Source: Gnetum montanum
Lineage: Eukaryota; Streptophyta; Gnetopsida; Gnetales; Gnetaceae
Direction of reading: 5' to 3'
Assembly (NCBI GenBank): GCA_015680685.1
Contig: MNCI01025588.1
Span: 60,822-124,821 of the forward strand
DNA: 64,000 nt
The notes under the pieces are model-generated. The model ran no database searches, was not told where the DNA came from, and saw only the letters and a list, made by a program, of their open reading frames with translations. How positions within the stretch are numbered: the stretch's first letter is position 1; the number at the start of each line of letters is the position of its first letter. The position numbers and the translations under genes are program-made. Shown piece after piece: positions 1 to 13,131 of the stretch.

Positions 1-2312
1 CCATGTATCGCGTACAGAGATTCAAGGTGCCATTGTGTGTAGAAGTTATGGTCAGTAAAGCAAACATCTATCTCTGCATGCAAGCAGTGTGCACCAAAAG
101 CAGATATCCACAAATGTTTATATGTAGCAGCCACAAAATAAGAAGGCACCTAGTGGCTGATAGTTAATGCTAACAACAGTACATTATGCATGGAACCAAC
201 TGAGGGCCTAATGTACAAGTATGTTGTAAGTATGGATGAACTCGAGCAAGTTCATCACCAACTCTCCAAAGGAGCAAATGATGATGTCAGTTGGGATGAG
301 CTAGAAATTCTTGACAATTTTAAACAAGAGCCCCTTAAATTGAAGACACTAACAGTTGGAATGGAGTACATATTTTTGAAAAATGGAAGGTCGGTTATCA
401 TTAATGCCAAGCTTGCCATAGAACAGAAGAGAAAATTGATAAAATTTATGGAAAAATAGTTAGCAGCCTTCACTTGGTCATATTCCGAGCTCACTAGGAT
501 AGATCCAAGAATATGCTAGCACCGAATATACACTAACCCCGCCGTCAAGCCGAAATGACAGTCGCAGCAACGTTTGAATCTTAAATTAAAGCAAATTGTC
601 AAAGAGGAGATTGAATAACTCCTCAAAGTAAGATTCATCTACCCTGTTGCAGATAGTAAGTGGGTCAACCCTCTCATGATCGTGCTAAAAAAAGGAGGCA
701 AATGGCAGATGTGCATTGATTTCCAACTACTCAACATGGAAACTTTCAAGGATCATTTTCTGTTACCTTTCGTCGACTAAGTACTAAACACCATTTCAGG
801 GCATAGCTATTATAGCTTTCTTAATGGTTATAGTGGCTATAACCAAATTCGGATTGCACTAGAGGTCTAGGCAAAGACAACTTTCACAAGTCCTTGGGGG
901 ACTTTTGCCTACCGATAGATGCCATTTGGTCTATGCAATGCCCCAGCCACATTTCAACGATTAGTTCTCAACATTTTTCAACAACAAATTAGTAGTGGGG
1001 TTGAAGTCTTTATGGATGATTTTTCTACCTATGGAGCTACGTTCGAGCAAGCCCTGGACTTTCTTGAGTAGGTGTTGAAGAGATGTGTCGAAACAAACCT
1101 CTAGCTCAATTGGCAAAAGAGCCATCTTATGGTCTAGGAAGGCACAGTCCTAGCTCATCATATCTCAAAAGTAGGAATAAAGGTGGACCCTAAAAAAATA
1201 AGGGTCATCCAAGGAATAATCCACCAACTTGAAACAATCAAAGAAGTTTAGTCATTCCTTGATCATACTGGCTATTACTAGTAATTCATCAAGAATTTTC
1301 AAAATTGCCAAGCCGTTGGTAGAATTGACAAAAAAGGATGCATCTTTTTTTTGGACCCCTACATGTGAACCAACATTTCAACAATTGAAGCAAAACCTTA
1401 TTAAAACTCCCATTCTTTAAGTACCAGATTGATCCAGACCGTTTCATGTGATAATCGATGCATCAAATTATGCTTTGGGGGTAGTGCTTACGTAGATGGA
1501 TGATCAAAAACGTCCATATTACATTCACTATGCAAGCTAGAACATTGTAAGTGCACAATTGAACTACACCACCATAGAAAAAGAGTTGATGGTAGTGGTG
1601 TTCACTTTAGAGAAGTTCAGGCACTATGTGCTTGGCTACAAAATGTTTGTGCACACATATCATAGCGCCATTAGATTTCTAATGAACAAACCAATGGTGA
1701 GCACCTGTGTCATATGATGGCTTGTGATTTTGGAGGACTTCGATCTCATGATGGTAGATCGTAAAGGTGTCGAGAATGTGGTCGCGGATCACTTATTGTG
1801 ACTAAGATGGGATGACAAGGAGAAAGAAAGTCCTTTATCTGACCAATTTTCTGACGAATCTCTCCTTGTAGGTCCTATTAATGCATAAATGCCCAATGAA
1901 CCAAAATGGTATGACACCATCCTCACTTATCTGCTCAAGCAAAAACTATTGCAAAGGCTAGACATTAGAAAGAAACAATAGTTTCTTCACCAAGTCACAT
2001 TTCTTCAAGATTAATGAAAACCTTTACAAGGTTTGTCTCGATGGTCTAGTACGTTGGTGTGTCCTTGATATGGATCAACTGCGCATTCTTCAAGATGCTC
2101 ACAAAGGTCCTTGTGGAGGCCATTATGCTAGGAGATGCATGGCCATAAAAATCCTCATGGTAGGATATTATTGGCCAACAATCTTCAGGGATGCACATCA
2201 ATTCATTTGCACTTGTGATCATTGCCAAAGGGATGGTGGAATGATAGCTCGAATGGAGGAACCACAACAATGGATACAACCTCTCAAACCATTTGACATT
2301 TGGGGCCTTGAC
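1..2312 (+). mobile_element. Ty3/gypsy (Athila/Tat-type) element E1, decayed pol, left part
   Basis: Remnant pol of a Ty3/gypsy retrotransposon, entering from the left edge. In order it shows the protease-RT linker (about 190-460), reverse transcriptase (about 640-1080, with a GGKWQMCIDF block, GYSGYNQI, PFGLCNAP and the FMDDF catalytic motif), RNase H (about 1440-1800) and the integrase zinc-binding region (2070-2310, ending in a CDHCQRDGG block). Stops and frameshifts are numerous, many of them TAA/TAG where the sister copies have Gln codons. The reading breaks at FDIWGLD, exactly where the LTR of element A begins, and resumes at 12212. This makes E1 the oldest layer of the nest. The assignment to the Athila/Tat lineage rests on the style of the RT motifs and on the primer site of its relatives. 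Confidence 0.9.
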
Positions 2313-3150
2313 TGATGAGTCATGATATCAGATCCCCGATATTAGATACATGATATTAGATTAGGCAAGTGATATCGGATCTCCTACATTAGAGCCTGTC
2401 TCATTGCCTATAAATAAGAGACAGGGACGCTTGGTTTGAGCATTAGCTCTCTAGTCCCTTAGCCAAACTCTTGTAGTTTTTCTATTCCAAAGTTAGAATT
2501 ATTTCTAAGTGTCCACAGTAGGAGTCATAAAGTGAACGGATCTTTATTCGAGCATTGTGTACCTGAGCACACCTTATGTTTGAAAATAAAGATGAACTTT
2601 GTGATAAACCTTGCAACATTCAGAATAGTTTAATTATTGTAGTTAATGTTATTTACTATTATTTGATGCTTCAAGAGTTAATGAATGTTATTTCTGTAGA
2701 TTTATTAATTATCAATTATTAATGAATTAGCACACTTAGCACGACTACTTCGAGCATACGTGGAACACTTGATAACCCAGTAACGACTAGCATTTTGTAA
2801 TCCCAGTAGTGTTACACTGGTTCAAGATGTGTCCGGAGAGTGAGAACAAATGCTAGTGTTAGGATTTGATTCATGTTAGAGTTACAAAAAATCCATTAGT
2901 TAATTAAATCTTTTCATTGCACACACTTAGGAGACTAAGATACAAAATATAAAAAACATAAAAATCATATACCTCGAGTTTACTTAACCATACAATTATG
3001 CCTTACAAGTAAGCTTGGGAAGATAACGACTGCATAACTCATCATTGTTCTATGTAGGCACATAAGCACTTAATCCTCGAAGTTCGACTAGATTGTGTCT
3101 GAATGCTCATATTTGAATGGTTGGACGTAGGGGCACCTCATCGCTCATCA
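2313..3150 (+). repeat. 5' LTR of gypsy element A
   Basis: Begins TGATGAGTCA and ends GCTCATCA, the same inverted ends as the sister LTRs. A TATA box (TATAAATA, about 2409-2416) lies downstream of a row of RATATY hexamers at 324-329, 338-343, 352-357 and 371-376 (add 2000), mostly 14 bp apart. Compared with the 3' LTR at 11359, this copy lacks 14 bp near its start. Confidence 0.88.
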
Positions 3151-3168
3151 TTCGCACCATTGCCAGGG
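3151..3168 (+). other. Primer-binding site of element A (tRNA-Asp-like, degraded)
   Basis: The bases right after the 5' LTR read TTCGCACCATTGCCAGGGA, a worn copy of the element B site at 18991-19008. The TGGCGCC...TTGCC...GGGA pattern is the tRNA-Asp type primer site used by many Athila/Tat elements. Confidence 0.6.
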
Positions 3169-3286
3169 ATTTTTTTGTTTTTGCATTGATTAAAACTTAG
3201 GAAATCCTTCCATCATTAAAATGAACCCTTAAAGTTACCTATCCTAGAATCACCAGAAAAGGGTATCGCACACTGAATAACCAATC

Positions 3287-5271
3287 ATGTATCCTTCTTA
3301 TGAGAGTGCTTCATCGACTAGGTTTGAAACCATGAATAATTAGAGGTGGGGTGCACATGATGATTTGCCAATGCCCCAACAGTTTTGCATGGTATATGCT
3401 CATCTTGATGAGTATATACTAGACTTTACCTTTATCCTCCACCAAGATGAACAACTGCGATAGCATGATTTAGAAGGTAACATAGTGTTACCTCCTAATC
3501 GCTTAATCCAAAGTATGCTTCTCTGTGCTCTCACACAAATTGGTATGCAGCACTTACAGTCAGAGTATGTTGTGCATGAGCAAAATTCAAGAGATTATCA
3601 ACCCACAGAGACACAATGCAAGAGAGACATTACAAATCCATGAAGGGGAAGTGGTCTTAGGATGCCCTGTATGTCCTAAGTGAAAACAAGGGTGGTGAAC
3701 CTATCTTGGGAGGTTTTCCATAAAATGATGTTCCTCTTGTTGACTTTGGTCAAGGAGTTGTATATTAGAATCTTCACTCAACTATTCATAACATAGGTTC
3801 TGATACAACGAACACAAAGGGTCTGAAAAAGGAACACAAATGCATGACAATGACAGACATTCCGATCGTAACCACGACCGAGGCCGTGACCACCAGAGAG
3901 AAGGTGACAGGCATCGTCATGGTGCTAGTCCTCCTTCCTCTTCTTTCATCATCTCCTTCCCCCTCTCCTTCGAGACCTGAACGTAGTCGCAAAGGGAAAG
4001 ACCATGAGGACAATGGTAAGCAAAATAGAAATCACAAACAAAATAGTTGAGAGAGGGGACGAGGGCATTCCAGAGAGACACATCATGAAAGAAGGGAGAG
4101 TAGGGAACAACATAGGCATCATAGACACCATAGACAGCATGATCACGATGAACCCCTACTTGCCACGTAAAGTATGTTAGATATAACAGAGGCTGTTAGG
4201 ATCCCAACAAGGCACCAGAAAGACAATAGGATCAAAAGACTAGACATGAATAACATCCCACAATTTGAAGGGGGATACAATGCTTATCCTCAAAACCATT
4301 TACAAGCATTCCATGATGCATGTGCCTTGCAGAATATAGAAAATGAGTGGCAAAATCTAAAATTGTTTCCATGGACACTGATCAAGGAAACAAGAAGCTG
4401 GTATTGGTCCTTAGAACTAGAATCCATTTGTCGATGGAGTACCATGTTGGAGTTATTCAATGATAAGTATCAACCATACTCTCGAGTGTCCAACCTGCAT
4501 AAGCAAATCCAAGGATGGAAACAAGGAGGACATGAACCCTTAGATGCTGCCATGGGCCGATATTATTCATTATTACATTGTTGCCAAAGCCATGGTTACT
4601 CGCAAAAGGAACAACTATGCCATCTTGTAGATGGGCTTAAGTACGAAATGCGAAGAACCCTTGGGACTTATGCCCAAGGAAGGCTATCTGAGCTTAGAGC
4701 CTATCAAATACAAAGATTGTTGGAGGAAGTTGCCAAGGAGGAAGGCGAGTTGACGAAAAGAGAAAGTACAAAGGAGTACAATAGAGATCCTTTCCTTCGA
4801 AAGAAGGAAATTAGATTTTGCAAAGATGAAGAAGAGTCACAACTTGAAGAGATGGTGAATAGAAAGACTTTGCCCATTCAAAAATTTGCATCAGAAGTAT
4901 GGGCAAAGGTGGATCAAATGTGGAGCTCCCTAGACAACAAATTTCAAACTATCTTAAAAATAGTAGAGGAGTCTAGAAAACAAAGTAGTGACCGAGAGAG
5001 AAGGAAAAATAAAGAAGTTGAGTATGCATGTAACAAGGGTAAGGGCAAGGTTGCCATCATTGAAGAGGTTGTGGATTCAGACACGAACAATGATGACAGA
5101 TGCAAGATCTGCCAATATGACCATCCTAAGGGATGTTGCCCGGTGGTGTCACATCTGCAAGAGTCTAGGGTGTATGCACTAAACCCACAATTAAACAGAT
5201 GGGAAACATCCAAGGTAGTTTCACCAAACCTTGACATATTATCTAAGTGGAGCTCCACCACAATCGAATGA
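3287..5271 (+). pseudogene. gag of gypsy element A (365-codon open stretch at 4174-5271)
   Basis: Codes for the capsid polyprotein. The start at 3287 (MYPSYESASS) matches the B copy at 18873. The first kilobase is interrupted by stops and frameshifts and includes a His/Asp/Arg- and Ser/Pro-rich low-complexity stretch around 3786-4140. From 4174 to 5271 it is open for 365 codons. That stretch holds the retrotransposon gag core (FPWTLIKETRSWYWSLEL, then a LFNDKYQPYSRVSNLHKQI segment), a charged coiled-coil-like region, and a Cys/His cluster CKICQYDHPKGCC near its end. The cluster resembles the short zinc-binding motif of Athila-type Gag. It has no function outside the element. Confidence 0.8.
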
Positions 5272-8200
5272 GCAGTACCAACGGTGGCAACACCTAAAAT
5301 CATGGCGAATGCCACCACCATGTCAACAGTACCCTTACCATCAACCTAACCCATATGGGTATTACGTTCAATAGTTGATCTCTCCACGTGACTCTACTAG
5401 TCATGTTACTCTTCAGCCTTACTACCAGACCCCCGAGTACTATGAAACTTCTTCTTCTCAGGGTAATGCTCCACATACATACTATCCTTCTCATCTGTAT
5501 GCACCTCTTCCACCCTTAGCTTCATTACCACTTGCTCCAACTATGCAGGGCAAGATTCCTACTTAGCCACAACAACGTAACGTTACAAGGGTTGTCAATC
5601 TTCAACCTACTATTGGTTCAAACAACTGCATAAAGAAGAGACCTTTCTTTAGGACCAATAGTCCAACGAAGTCCTTGCAACCACAAGTAGCTAATTATAC
5701 AAACACCTCATCATCATTTGAATCTTCGAAGCTTCCTTCGAACCAAAAACCACATCCAACATATATTGTCATGTTAACCCACACCATCACTAATTAGATT
5801 AAACCTGGCCATCTTCCTAGGAAATTCTCTGATCCTGAAAGTCCTCTTATTTATTTGTAAATTTCTAGAAATGAGCCTTGCAAAGCTCTTTTGGATTCAG
5901 GTTCTGGTGTTAATTTGATCTCCCAGGAAATGTATAAAGCCTGGAACTTGCCTCGGCTAAAGAAGAGTAACATCCATCTAGAGTTGGCTGACTAGTCCAT
6001 TATTGTCCCATTGGGACTAGTGGAGGACATTGTTACCACTATTTGTGGGTGGTCATATCTAGCCAATTTCCTAGTGATCCAAGTCAACAACTATAATGGG
6101 GACTTCCCAATCATAATGGGAAGAGCATGGCTAAGTATGATTGATGTGTGCCTAGAAATACGTGATCTTTCCCTAGAGATATCAAAAGAAAATACATTTG
6201 GGAAGATTGAGAAGAAGAAAGTTCCATGTATCGCATACAATGACACAAGGTGCAACTACATGTAGAAGTCCTAGTTTGTACAACGCCTAACATTGCCTAC
6301 ATGCAACTGGTGTGCACAAGTATCAGACATACAAAGATGCTTGTATGCAGCAACCACAAGACAAGAAGGCACCCAGTGGCTGATAACTAACCAAGAGAGC
6401 AATTCAACTTTATGCATGGAACCAATTGAGATCTTAACTTGTGCCTATATTGATAGCATAGATGCATTAGAGCAAGTCCATCGCTAACTTCCAAGAACTA
6501 ACATTGAAAATATCAACTAGGGAAAGTTGGAAATCCCTAATTAGTTTAAGCAACAACCCCTTGAATTAAAACCACTATCCACCGGTATGGAGTATGCATT
6601 TCTCAAGAATGGAAAATCGGTAATCGTTAATGTTAATCTTGCTCCTTAATGAAAAGAAAGACTACTGAATATGGTAAATAAATGGTCAAAAGTCTTTGCT
6701 TGGTCATATTCCAAATTAACTGGAATAGATCCTAGGATATGCCAACATAGAATTTACATCAATCCCTCTATGAAGCCTCAATGACAACTGCAAAGACGAC
6801 TGAACCCAAAGCTTAAGCAAGTAGTTAAAGAAGAAATTAAATAACTTCTGAAGGCCAGGTTCATCTACCCCATTTCTGACAGTGAATGGGTTAGTCCATT
6901 AGTCATTGTGCCTAAAAAAGGTGGTAAATGGAGGATGTGTATAGACTATAGGCTATTGAACATGGCAACATTTAAAAACCATTTTCCATTACCATTCGTT
7001 GACCAAATCTTGGATACCATTGCAGGGCAATGCTATTACAATTTTCTAGATGGTTATAGTGGGTACAATCAAATCCAAATAGCACCAGAAAACTAAGCCA
7101 AAACTACATTCACAAGTCCTTGGGGGACATTTGCGTATAGGCAAATGCCGTTTGGCTTGTGCAATGCTCCAGTAACATTTCAACATTTAGTTCTCAGTAT
7201 ATTTTAGCAACAAATAGGGACTAGTGTGGAGGTTTTTATGAATGATTTCTCCACCTACGAAGTAGACTTTGAACAAGCATTGAACCAATCAAAGCAAGTA
7301 CTGAAACCAACCTAAGGTTCAATTGGCAGAAAAGCCACCTAATGGTCTAAGAGGGCATTGTATTAGGACATAAAATTTCACAAACAAGGATAGAGATAGA
7401 TCCTAAAAAAATTAAAGTCATACAAGGAATCACTTGTCAACCTGAAACTATAAAATACATCAAATCATTTCTTGGACGTACTGGCTATTATAGATGCTTC
7501 ATCGAGAACTTTTCAAAGATTGCAAAACCATTGGTAGAATTAATGAAGAAGGACATACCCTTTGAATGGACTAAGGAATGTGGGCTAGCTTTCTAAACCT
7601 TGAAGCAGAAGCTTGTATAAGCACCCATTCTACAAGCTTCTAACTAGTCCCAACCATTCCATATAATGACTGACGCATCTAATTTTGCTTTAGGAGCCGT
7701 ACTTACACAATTAGATGACCAAAAACGACCCTATTACATTCACTATGCAAGGCGAAGTATTGCTAGTGCACAACTCAACTACACCACAACAGAGAAAGAG
7801 TTAATGGCTGTGGTGTTTGCACTACAAAAATTTAGGCACTATGTATTAGGCTATAAGATATTTGTACACACGGACCATAGTGTGATTCGGTTCCTTATGA
7901 ATAAACCAACGGTGAGCCCTTGCATCATACGATGGCTCGTGATCTTGCAAGAGTTTGATCTTACAATGATCAATCGTAAAGCCACTAAGAATGTTGTTGC
8001 TGATCATTTATCTCGATTGCAATGGGACAACGAAGAGGATGAATAGCTAATTTTTGTTTCCTAATGAACTCCTCTTTCTAGGTGTAATAAAGAATCAATC
8101 ATCCATAGATACAAACTGGTATAGTAGCATTCTTACTTATCTTCTCACGCAAGAAACACCACAAGGGCTGGATGTTAGAAAGAAACAATAATTTCTCCAT

Positions 8201-9466
8201 CGAGTCAAACATTTCATGGAAATCAATAGACATCTTTACAAGGTGTGTTCTGATGGCTTGGTCTAATGGTGTGTTCTCGATGCAGATCAATTGCAAGTTC
8301 TCCAAGATGCTCATGAGGGCCCTTGTGGGGGTCATTACGCTAAGAGATGAACAACCATTAAAATCTTGCTTGCAGGATATTATTGGCCTCTATTATTTCA
8401 GGACACCCATTATTTTCTCCAATCTTATGAGTGTTGTCAACGTGATGGGGGAATGACTGTTAGAATGAAGGGTTCACAATAATGGATTCAACCTTTAGAA
8501 TCCTTCGACATATGGGGTATCAATTTTATGGGGCCCATTACCCCAATGTCTAATGGAAAAACATATATTGTTATTGTTGTTGACTATTTTACAAAATGGG
8601 CAGAAGTAGCCGCCATTACTGACTGTACATCATCTACCACTGCACGATTTGTTCAACAACAAATTGTAAATAGGTTTGGCGTGCCTTGTGCACTTATCTC
8701 TTATAACAGTACATATTTTACAGGTGTGACATTTCGAAAGTTGATGCAATTGTTAGGAGTTGAGCATAAACTGACTACACCATATCATCCTCAAGTGAAT
8801 GGTCAGGCTGAAGTTACCAATAGGGAAATCAAAAAAATCTTAACATGAACTATTAGCAAATATAGGTGAGACTGGAGCACCAAACTAAACAATGCTCTTT
8901 GGGCCTACTGCTCCACATGGAAACTCCCTATAGGCTATTCTCCCTATGAGTTGGTGTATAGTAAACTTTCAACACTTCCTATCCAAGCTAAGCTCTGTAC
9001 ACTATCTACAGCATGTGACCTTAACCTTGACCTTAGTCTAGCGCAGAAAGAATGGTTAATGAATCTTAACTTGTTAGATGAAAATCAATTAGCTGCCCTG
9101 TCATCCAACAAACTGCACAAGGCCTTCAACAAACAACATCATGACCTAAAAATTAGAAAATTCACATACCAACCAGGAGATAGGGTTCTTTATTGGAATC
9201 CCACACATGTGCCACAACAAACTAAATTTCAAACACTATGGGAAGGACCTTATATCATTCATGAAACTTTTCCTTCAGGGGCCATGATGATCTATAAACC
9301 TGAAAGCCCAGATAAGAAAATATTGGTCAACATCCAGCAAACCAAACCTTTCCATGAGCCCAAAACAGCTAGTACTAACACTACCTCTATCGATGGACAG
9401 CCTTGCTCATTATTTTGGGTCTCCTCCGTCCAACTCAGTTGTGGGGGAGATGGCCACCAATGCTAA
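5272..9466 (+). pseudogene. pro-pol of gypsy element A
   Basis: Domains in order: aspartic protease near 5875-5960 (ALLDSGSGVNLIS), protease-RT linker, RT about 6860-7260 (GGKWRMCIDYRLLNMATF, FLDGYSGYNQIQIAPE, PFGLCNAP), RNase H 7666-8046 (open for 126 codons, starting MTDASNFALGAVL), and integrase 8280-9466 with a C-terminal part. Decay is clear. The RT catalytic block reads FMNDF instead of FMDDF. The first two catalytic Asp positions of integrase are changed (INFMGPI, ISYNSTYF), while the Glu context GQAEVTN is kept. Stops such as 7094-7096 (TAA) and 7205-7207 (TAG) stand where Gln is expected. Confidence 0.88.
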
Positions 9467-11358
9467 TTATTCTAAGCCCTCAGTTTTTTTTGTCTTTTTT
9501 GTTTTATACATTTTTCATCTTTACTTGTTTTTATTTTACACCATCATTAACATTTTTACTATTTTTTTCCTTTGTTACCTTTTTATTTATTTATTTTTGC
9601 TCATCAGATAATAACTACTCATGATGGTGGGTTGTACTATAATGGTGTTGACTGCTAATATTTGGTTTTTACCTTTAACTTTTAATGTTAATGCTAAGAT
9701 ATGGTTTCTTTTGATAAAATAGGTAATGAGTCCATGTCATTCATTCATCCATTCAACTCTATGGTCTCCCTTTATTTTGGAAATATAGTATCCCTTTTTC
9801 CAAGCAAACCTATTAATGAATTTGTGGCTTGGTATTCTTCAAACCAAGGAAAGATTCAAATGGATTGAAAATGATGTGACTTCAAGGGAATTCGACAAAT
9901 TTGTGCTGGCCATTCTCTTAGGTACTTGGATGTTTTTCATAGTTTTTCTGCCATTCTGCTATCAACTAATATCAGGAAATTGAATAAATCAAATAAGTCT
10001 TTGCATGATGTGGTTCCAACTTAAGAAAAAAAAAAGAAAGAAACTGGTGGGAATTCAAAGCACACCCCTAGACATAATAAAGGAACATGGGCTACAAGCA
10101 TTGGTTATGGCACTGGAAAGACATGTTACCCATGCCTGAAGGTTCCCTCTAACTAAGGCCCTTTCTCACTTCCTGTTTCTCTATTCTTCTCTTTTTGGGA
10201 ATGGTGGTTGCTCTATGGAAGCATTCTTGTTGCTTTAGGAGGTTGGGTTGGTCAAGTGTGTTGATGCGAAGTCACTAGATGTGGTTAGTTTTAATCTGGA
10301 TTTGGGCTAAATTTTATTAAGTCACCTTAACCACATAATATACAAGGGACTTTACACAACCTGATTTTGGGATTCCATTCCATTCTCACTTCTCTTTCCA
10401 TATTGCTTCTTGTATTTTACCTCATTTCTGATTTTATGATTAGTCTATATCTTGGTCGACGCATTGTGATTCTTTGATAAATTCTTGTGGGTGAGTTCTT
10501 AACTATTATCTCCATATGTCATTCCTAGAGCCTATGGACTCTTTGGTTTGCAGTTTGCCAGGGTATAAAGGGCATGGCATTCTTTTTTGGTGCAATTTTT
10601 AAGTTCTTTCCCTTAAACATTTCTTGCAAACAACTATTTCTCGTTTCACCCCATCTATGACATATGTTTTCTCTGCCCTTCTATGCATTTTTATTAGTTT
10701 CACCATTGTTATTCCTCTTATCTTCCTTTTACTTTCATTTTCCATCCTATTGCTACCAAAGGTTTGCTCTTAGTCATGGGGGCCAATCGTAAATTTTTCC
10801 ACTCCATTACTTATCTCACCCCTACACCTTGGGTAGTTATCAGTTACAAACATCTAACCTAGTATCTACCATACCCACAACCCAGCCAAAGTGCTTTATA
10901 TCAAGGTAAGGTATCAACTGCATTATATCTTATCTATCCTTGCTAATTCATGATTACATTGTGTGTCCAGATGGCGATCACATGAATAATGGACTAGGAT
11001 AGAAGGAAGCACTCAAGATGGACTGGAGTTGGAGCATTTATGCAAAGAACACGCTTAATCATGTGGCCATGGATGAACAACGGTGTGCACATTTTTTATG
11101 TTGGTAGCAATGTGCCTCATTTTTCTTTTCTCTCTCTCTTTTCAAGCTATCAAATGAGGGTCTGGATGTCATCTATGCATAGTGTTCACCATAATGGTTA
11201 TGAACACCAATGCTGTAATACGTTTGTAGATCTGTTTACTGGGCACTTTGAGTCTGTCATTCCATGTCACCGTCAGTTGTCGTTCAATGAATAATCCCAT
11301 ACCTTCCCAATATTTTGCAAGGAACTCAAGGATGAGTTTTCATTTAGTCATGGGGGTA
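9467..11358 (+). other. 3' internal region of element A, no recognisable gene
   Basis: About 1.9 kb between the end of integrase and the 3' LTR. It is T-rich at the start (9480-9600) and otherwise AT-rich with only short open stretches, the longest being 84 codons at 11040-11294. In Athila elements this interval can carry an env-like gene, but no signal peptide or transmembrane-rich reading frame survives here. It ends with a purine tract (TGGGGGTA, about 11351-11358) just before the LTR, which fits the plus-strand priming site. The preceding block (CTCAAGGATGAGTTTTCATT) recurs before the sister LTR at 20961. Confidence 0.7.
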
Positions 11359-12211
11359 TGCTGAGTCACAATATTGAATCCTCAATATCGGATCCCCGAT
11401 ATCGGATACGTGATATCAGATCAGCCAAGCAATATTGGGTCTCCTACATCGGTGCCTATCTCATTGCATATAAATAAGAGATAAGGGCACTTAGTTTGAG
11501 CATTAGTTCTCTAGTCCCTTAGCCAAACTCTTGTAATTTTTCTATTCTAGAGTTAAAATTATTTTTGAGTGCCCGTAGTATGAGTCATAAAGTGAACGGA
11601 TCTTTATTCGAGCATTGTGTACCTGAGCACACCTTGTGTCTGGAAATAGAGACGAACTTTGTGATAAACCTTGCAACATTCAAAATAGTTTAATTATTGC
11701 ATTTAATGTTATTTACTGTTATTTGATGCTTTCAGGAGTTAATGAATGTTATTTCCATAGAATTATTAATTATTAATTATTAATGAATTAGCACACTTAG
11801 CACAACCACTTCAAGCATACATGGAACACTTGGTAACCCAATAATGACTAGCATTTCATAATCCCAGTAGTGTTACCCTAGTTCATGATGTGTCTGGAGA
11901 GTGGGAACGGATGCTGGTGTTAGGATTTGATTCATGTTAGAGTTACAAAAAACCCATTAGTTAATTAAATCTTTTCATTGCACACACTTAGGAGACTAAG
12001 ATAGAAAACATAAAAAACATAAAAATCATATATCTCAAGTTTACTTAACCATACAATTGTGCCTTACAAGTAAGCTTGGGAAGACAATGATTGCATAACT
12101 CATCATTGTTCTATGTAGGCGCATAGGCACTTAATCCTTGAAGTTCAACTGGATCACGCGTGAACGCTCATATTCATATGGTTGGGCATAGGGGTACCTC
12201 ACCGCTCATTA
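11359..12211 (+). repeat. 3' LTR of gypsy element A
   Basis: 853 bp, matching 2313-3150 along its length. It begins TGCTGAGTCA (one change from the family start) and ends GCTCATTA. The U3 hexamers RATATY sit at 11370, 11384, 11398, 11412 and 11431, the first four exactly 14 bp apart, followed by the TATA box in TATAAATAAG near 11470. Confidence 0.88.
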
Positions 12212-12348
12212 GGTCCCATCGCACCTTTATCAAATGGAAAGGTATATATAATAGTTGTAGTTGACTATTGTACCAAGTGCGCAGAAGCAGCAGCCATCGC
12301 TGATTGTACATCCACGACTACTACTCAGTTTGTACAACAAAACATTGT
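12212..12348 (+). mobile_element. Element E1 resumed: integrase core fragment
   Basis: Reads GPIAPLSNGKVYI then a VVDY...TKCAEAAAIADCT block and FVQQNIV. This is the integrase core that continues directly from FDIWGLD at 2312, which shows that A inserted into E1. It is cut again at 12349 by the LTR end of element B. Confidence 0.85.
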
Positions 12349-13131
12349 TGATGAGCAGTGACGTACCCCTACGCCCAACCATACAAATACGAGCATTGAT
12401 GCACAATCTAATTGAACTCTAAGGATTAAGTGCTTATGCACCTACATAGAACAAGGATGAGTTATGCAATCGTTATCTTCCCAAGCTTACTTGTAAGGCA
12501 CAATTGTATGGTTAAGTAAACTTGAGGTATATGATTTTTATGTTTTTTTATATTTTGTATCTTAGTCTCCTAAGTGTGTGCAATGAAAAGATTTAATTAA
12601 CTAATGGATTTTTTTGTAACTCTAACATGAATCAAATCCTAACACTAGCATCCATTCCCACTCTCCGGACACATCTTGAACCAGTGTAACACTACTAGAA
12701 TTACCAAACACTAGTTGTTACTGGGTTACCAAGTGTTCCACGTATGCTTGAAGTGGTCGTGCTAAGTGTGCGAATTCATTGATAATTGATAATTGATAAT
12801 TAATAATTCTATGGAAATAACATTCATTAACTCTTGAAAGCATCAAATAATAGTAAATAACATTAAATGCAATAATTTAACTATTTTGAATGTTGCAAGG
12901 TTTATCACAAAATTTGTCTTTATTTTTGAACATAAGGTGTGCTCAGGTACATAGTACTTGAATAAAGATCCATTCACTTTATGACTCCTACTGTGGGCAC
13001 TCAAAAATAATTCTAACTTTGGAATAGAAAAACTACAAGAGTTCAATTAAGGACTAGAGAACTAATGCCCAAACCAAGTGCCCCTGTATGTTATTTATAG
13101 GTAACAAGACAAGCTCTGATGTAGGAGATCC
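12349..13131 (-). repeat. 3' LTR of gypsy element B, start missing
   Basis: Reverse complement of the family LTR, from the TGATGAG end at 12349 to GATGTAGGAGATC near 13131. The U3 part with the RATATY array is gone, but the TATA region (near 13095) and everything downstream remain. Confidence 0.85.

Larger units (their letters stand above)
2313..12211 (+). mobile_element. Ty3/gypsy element A, full structure with two LTRs, inactive
   Basis: A 9.9-kb LTR retrotransposon inserted in the integrase region of E1. The order is 5' LTR 2313-3150, primer site, gag 3287-5271, pro-RT-RNaseH-integrase to 9466, a 1.9-kb 3' internal stretch, polypurine tract, and 3' LTR 11359-12211. E1 integrase coding resumes directly after the 3' LTR. 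No clean target-site duplication is visible, and a few bases of the E1 target appear lost. Stops are scattered through pol, so it cannot be autonomous. The LTRs have diverged visibly (14-bp deletion near the start of the 5' copy plus many substitutions), which implies an old insertion. Confidence 0.9.
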
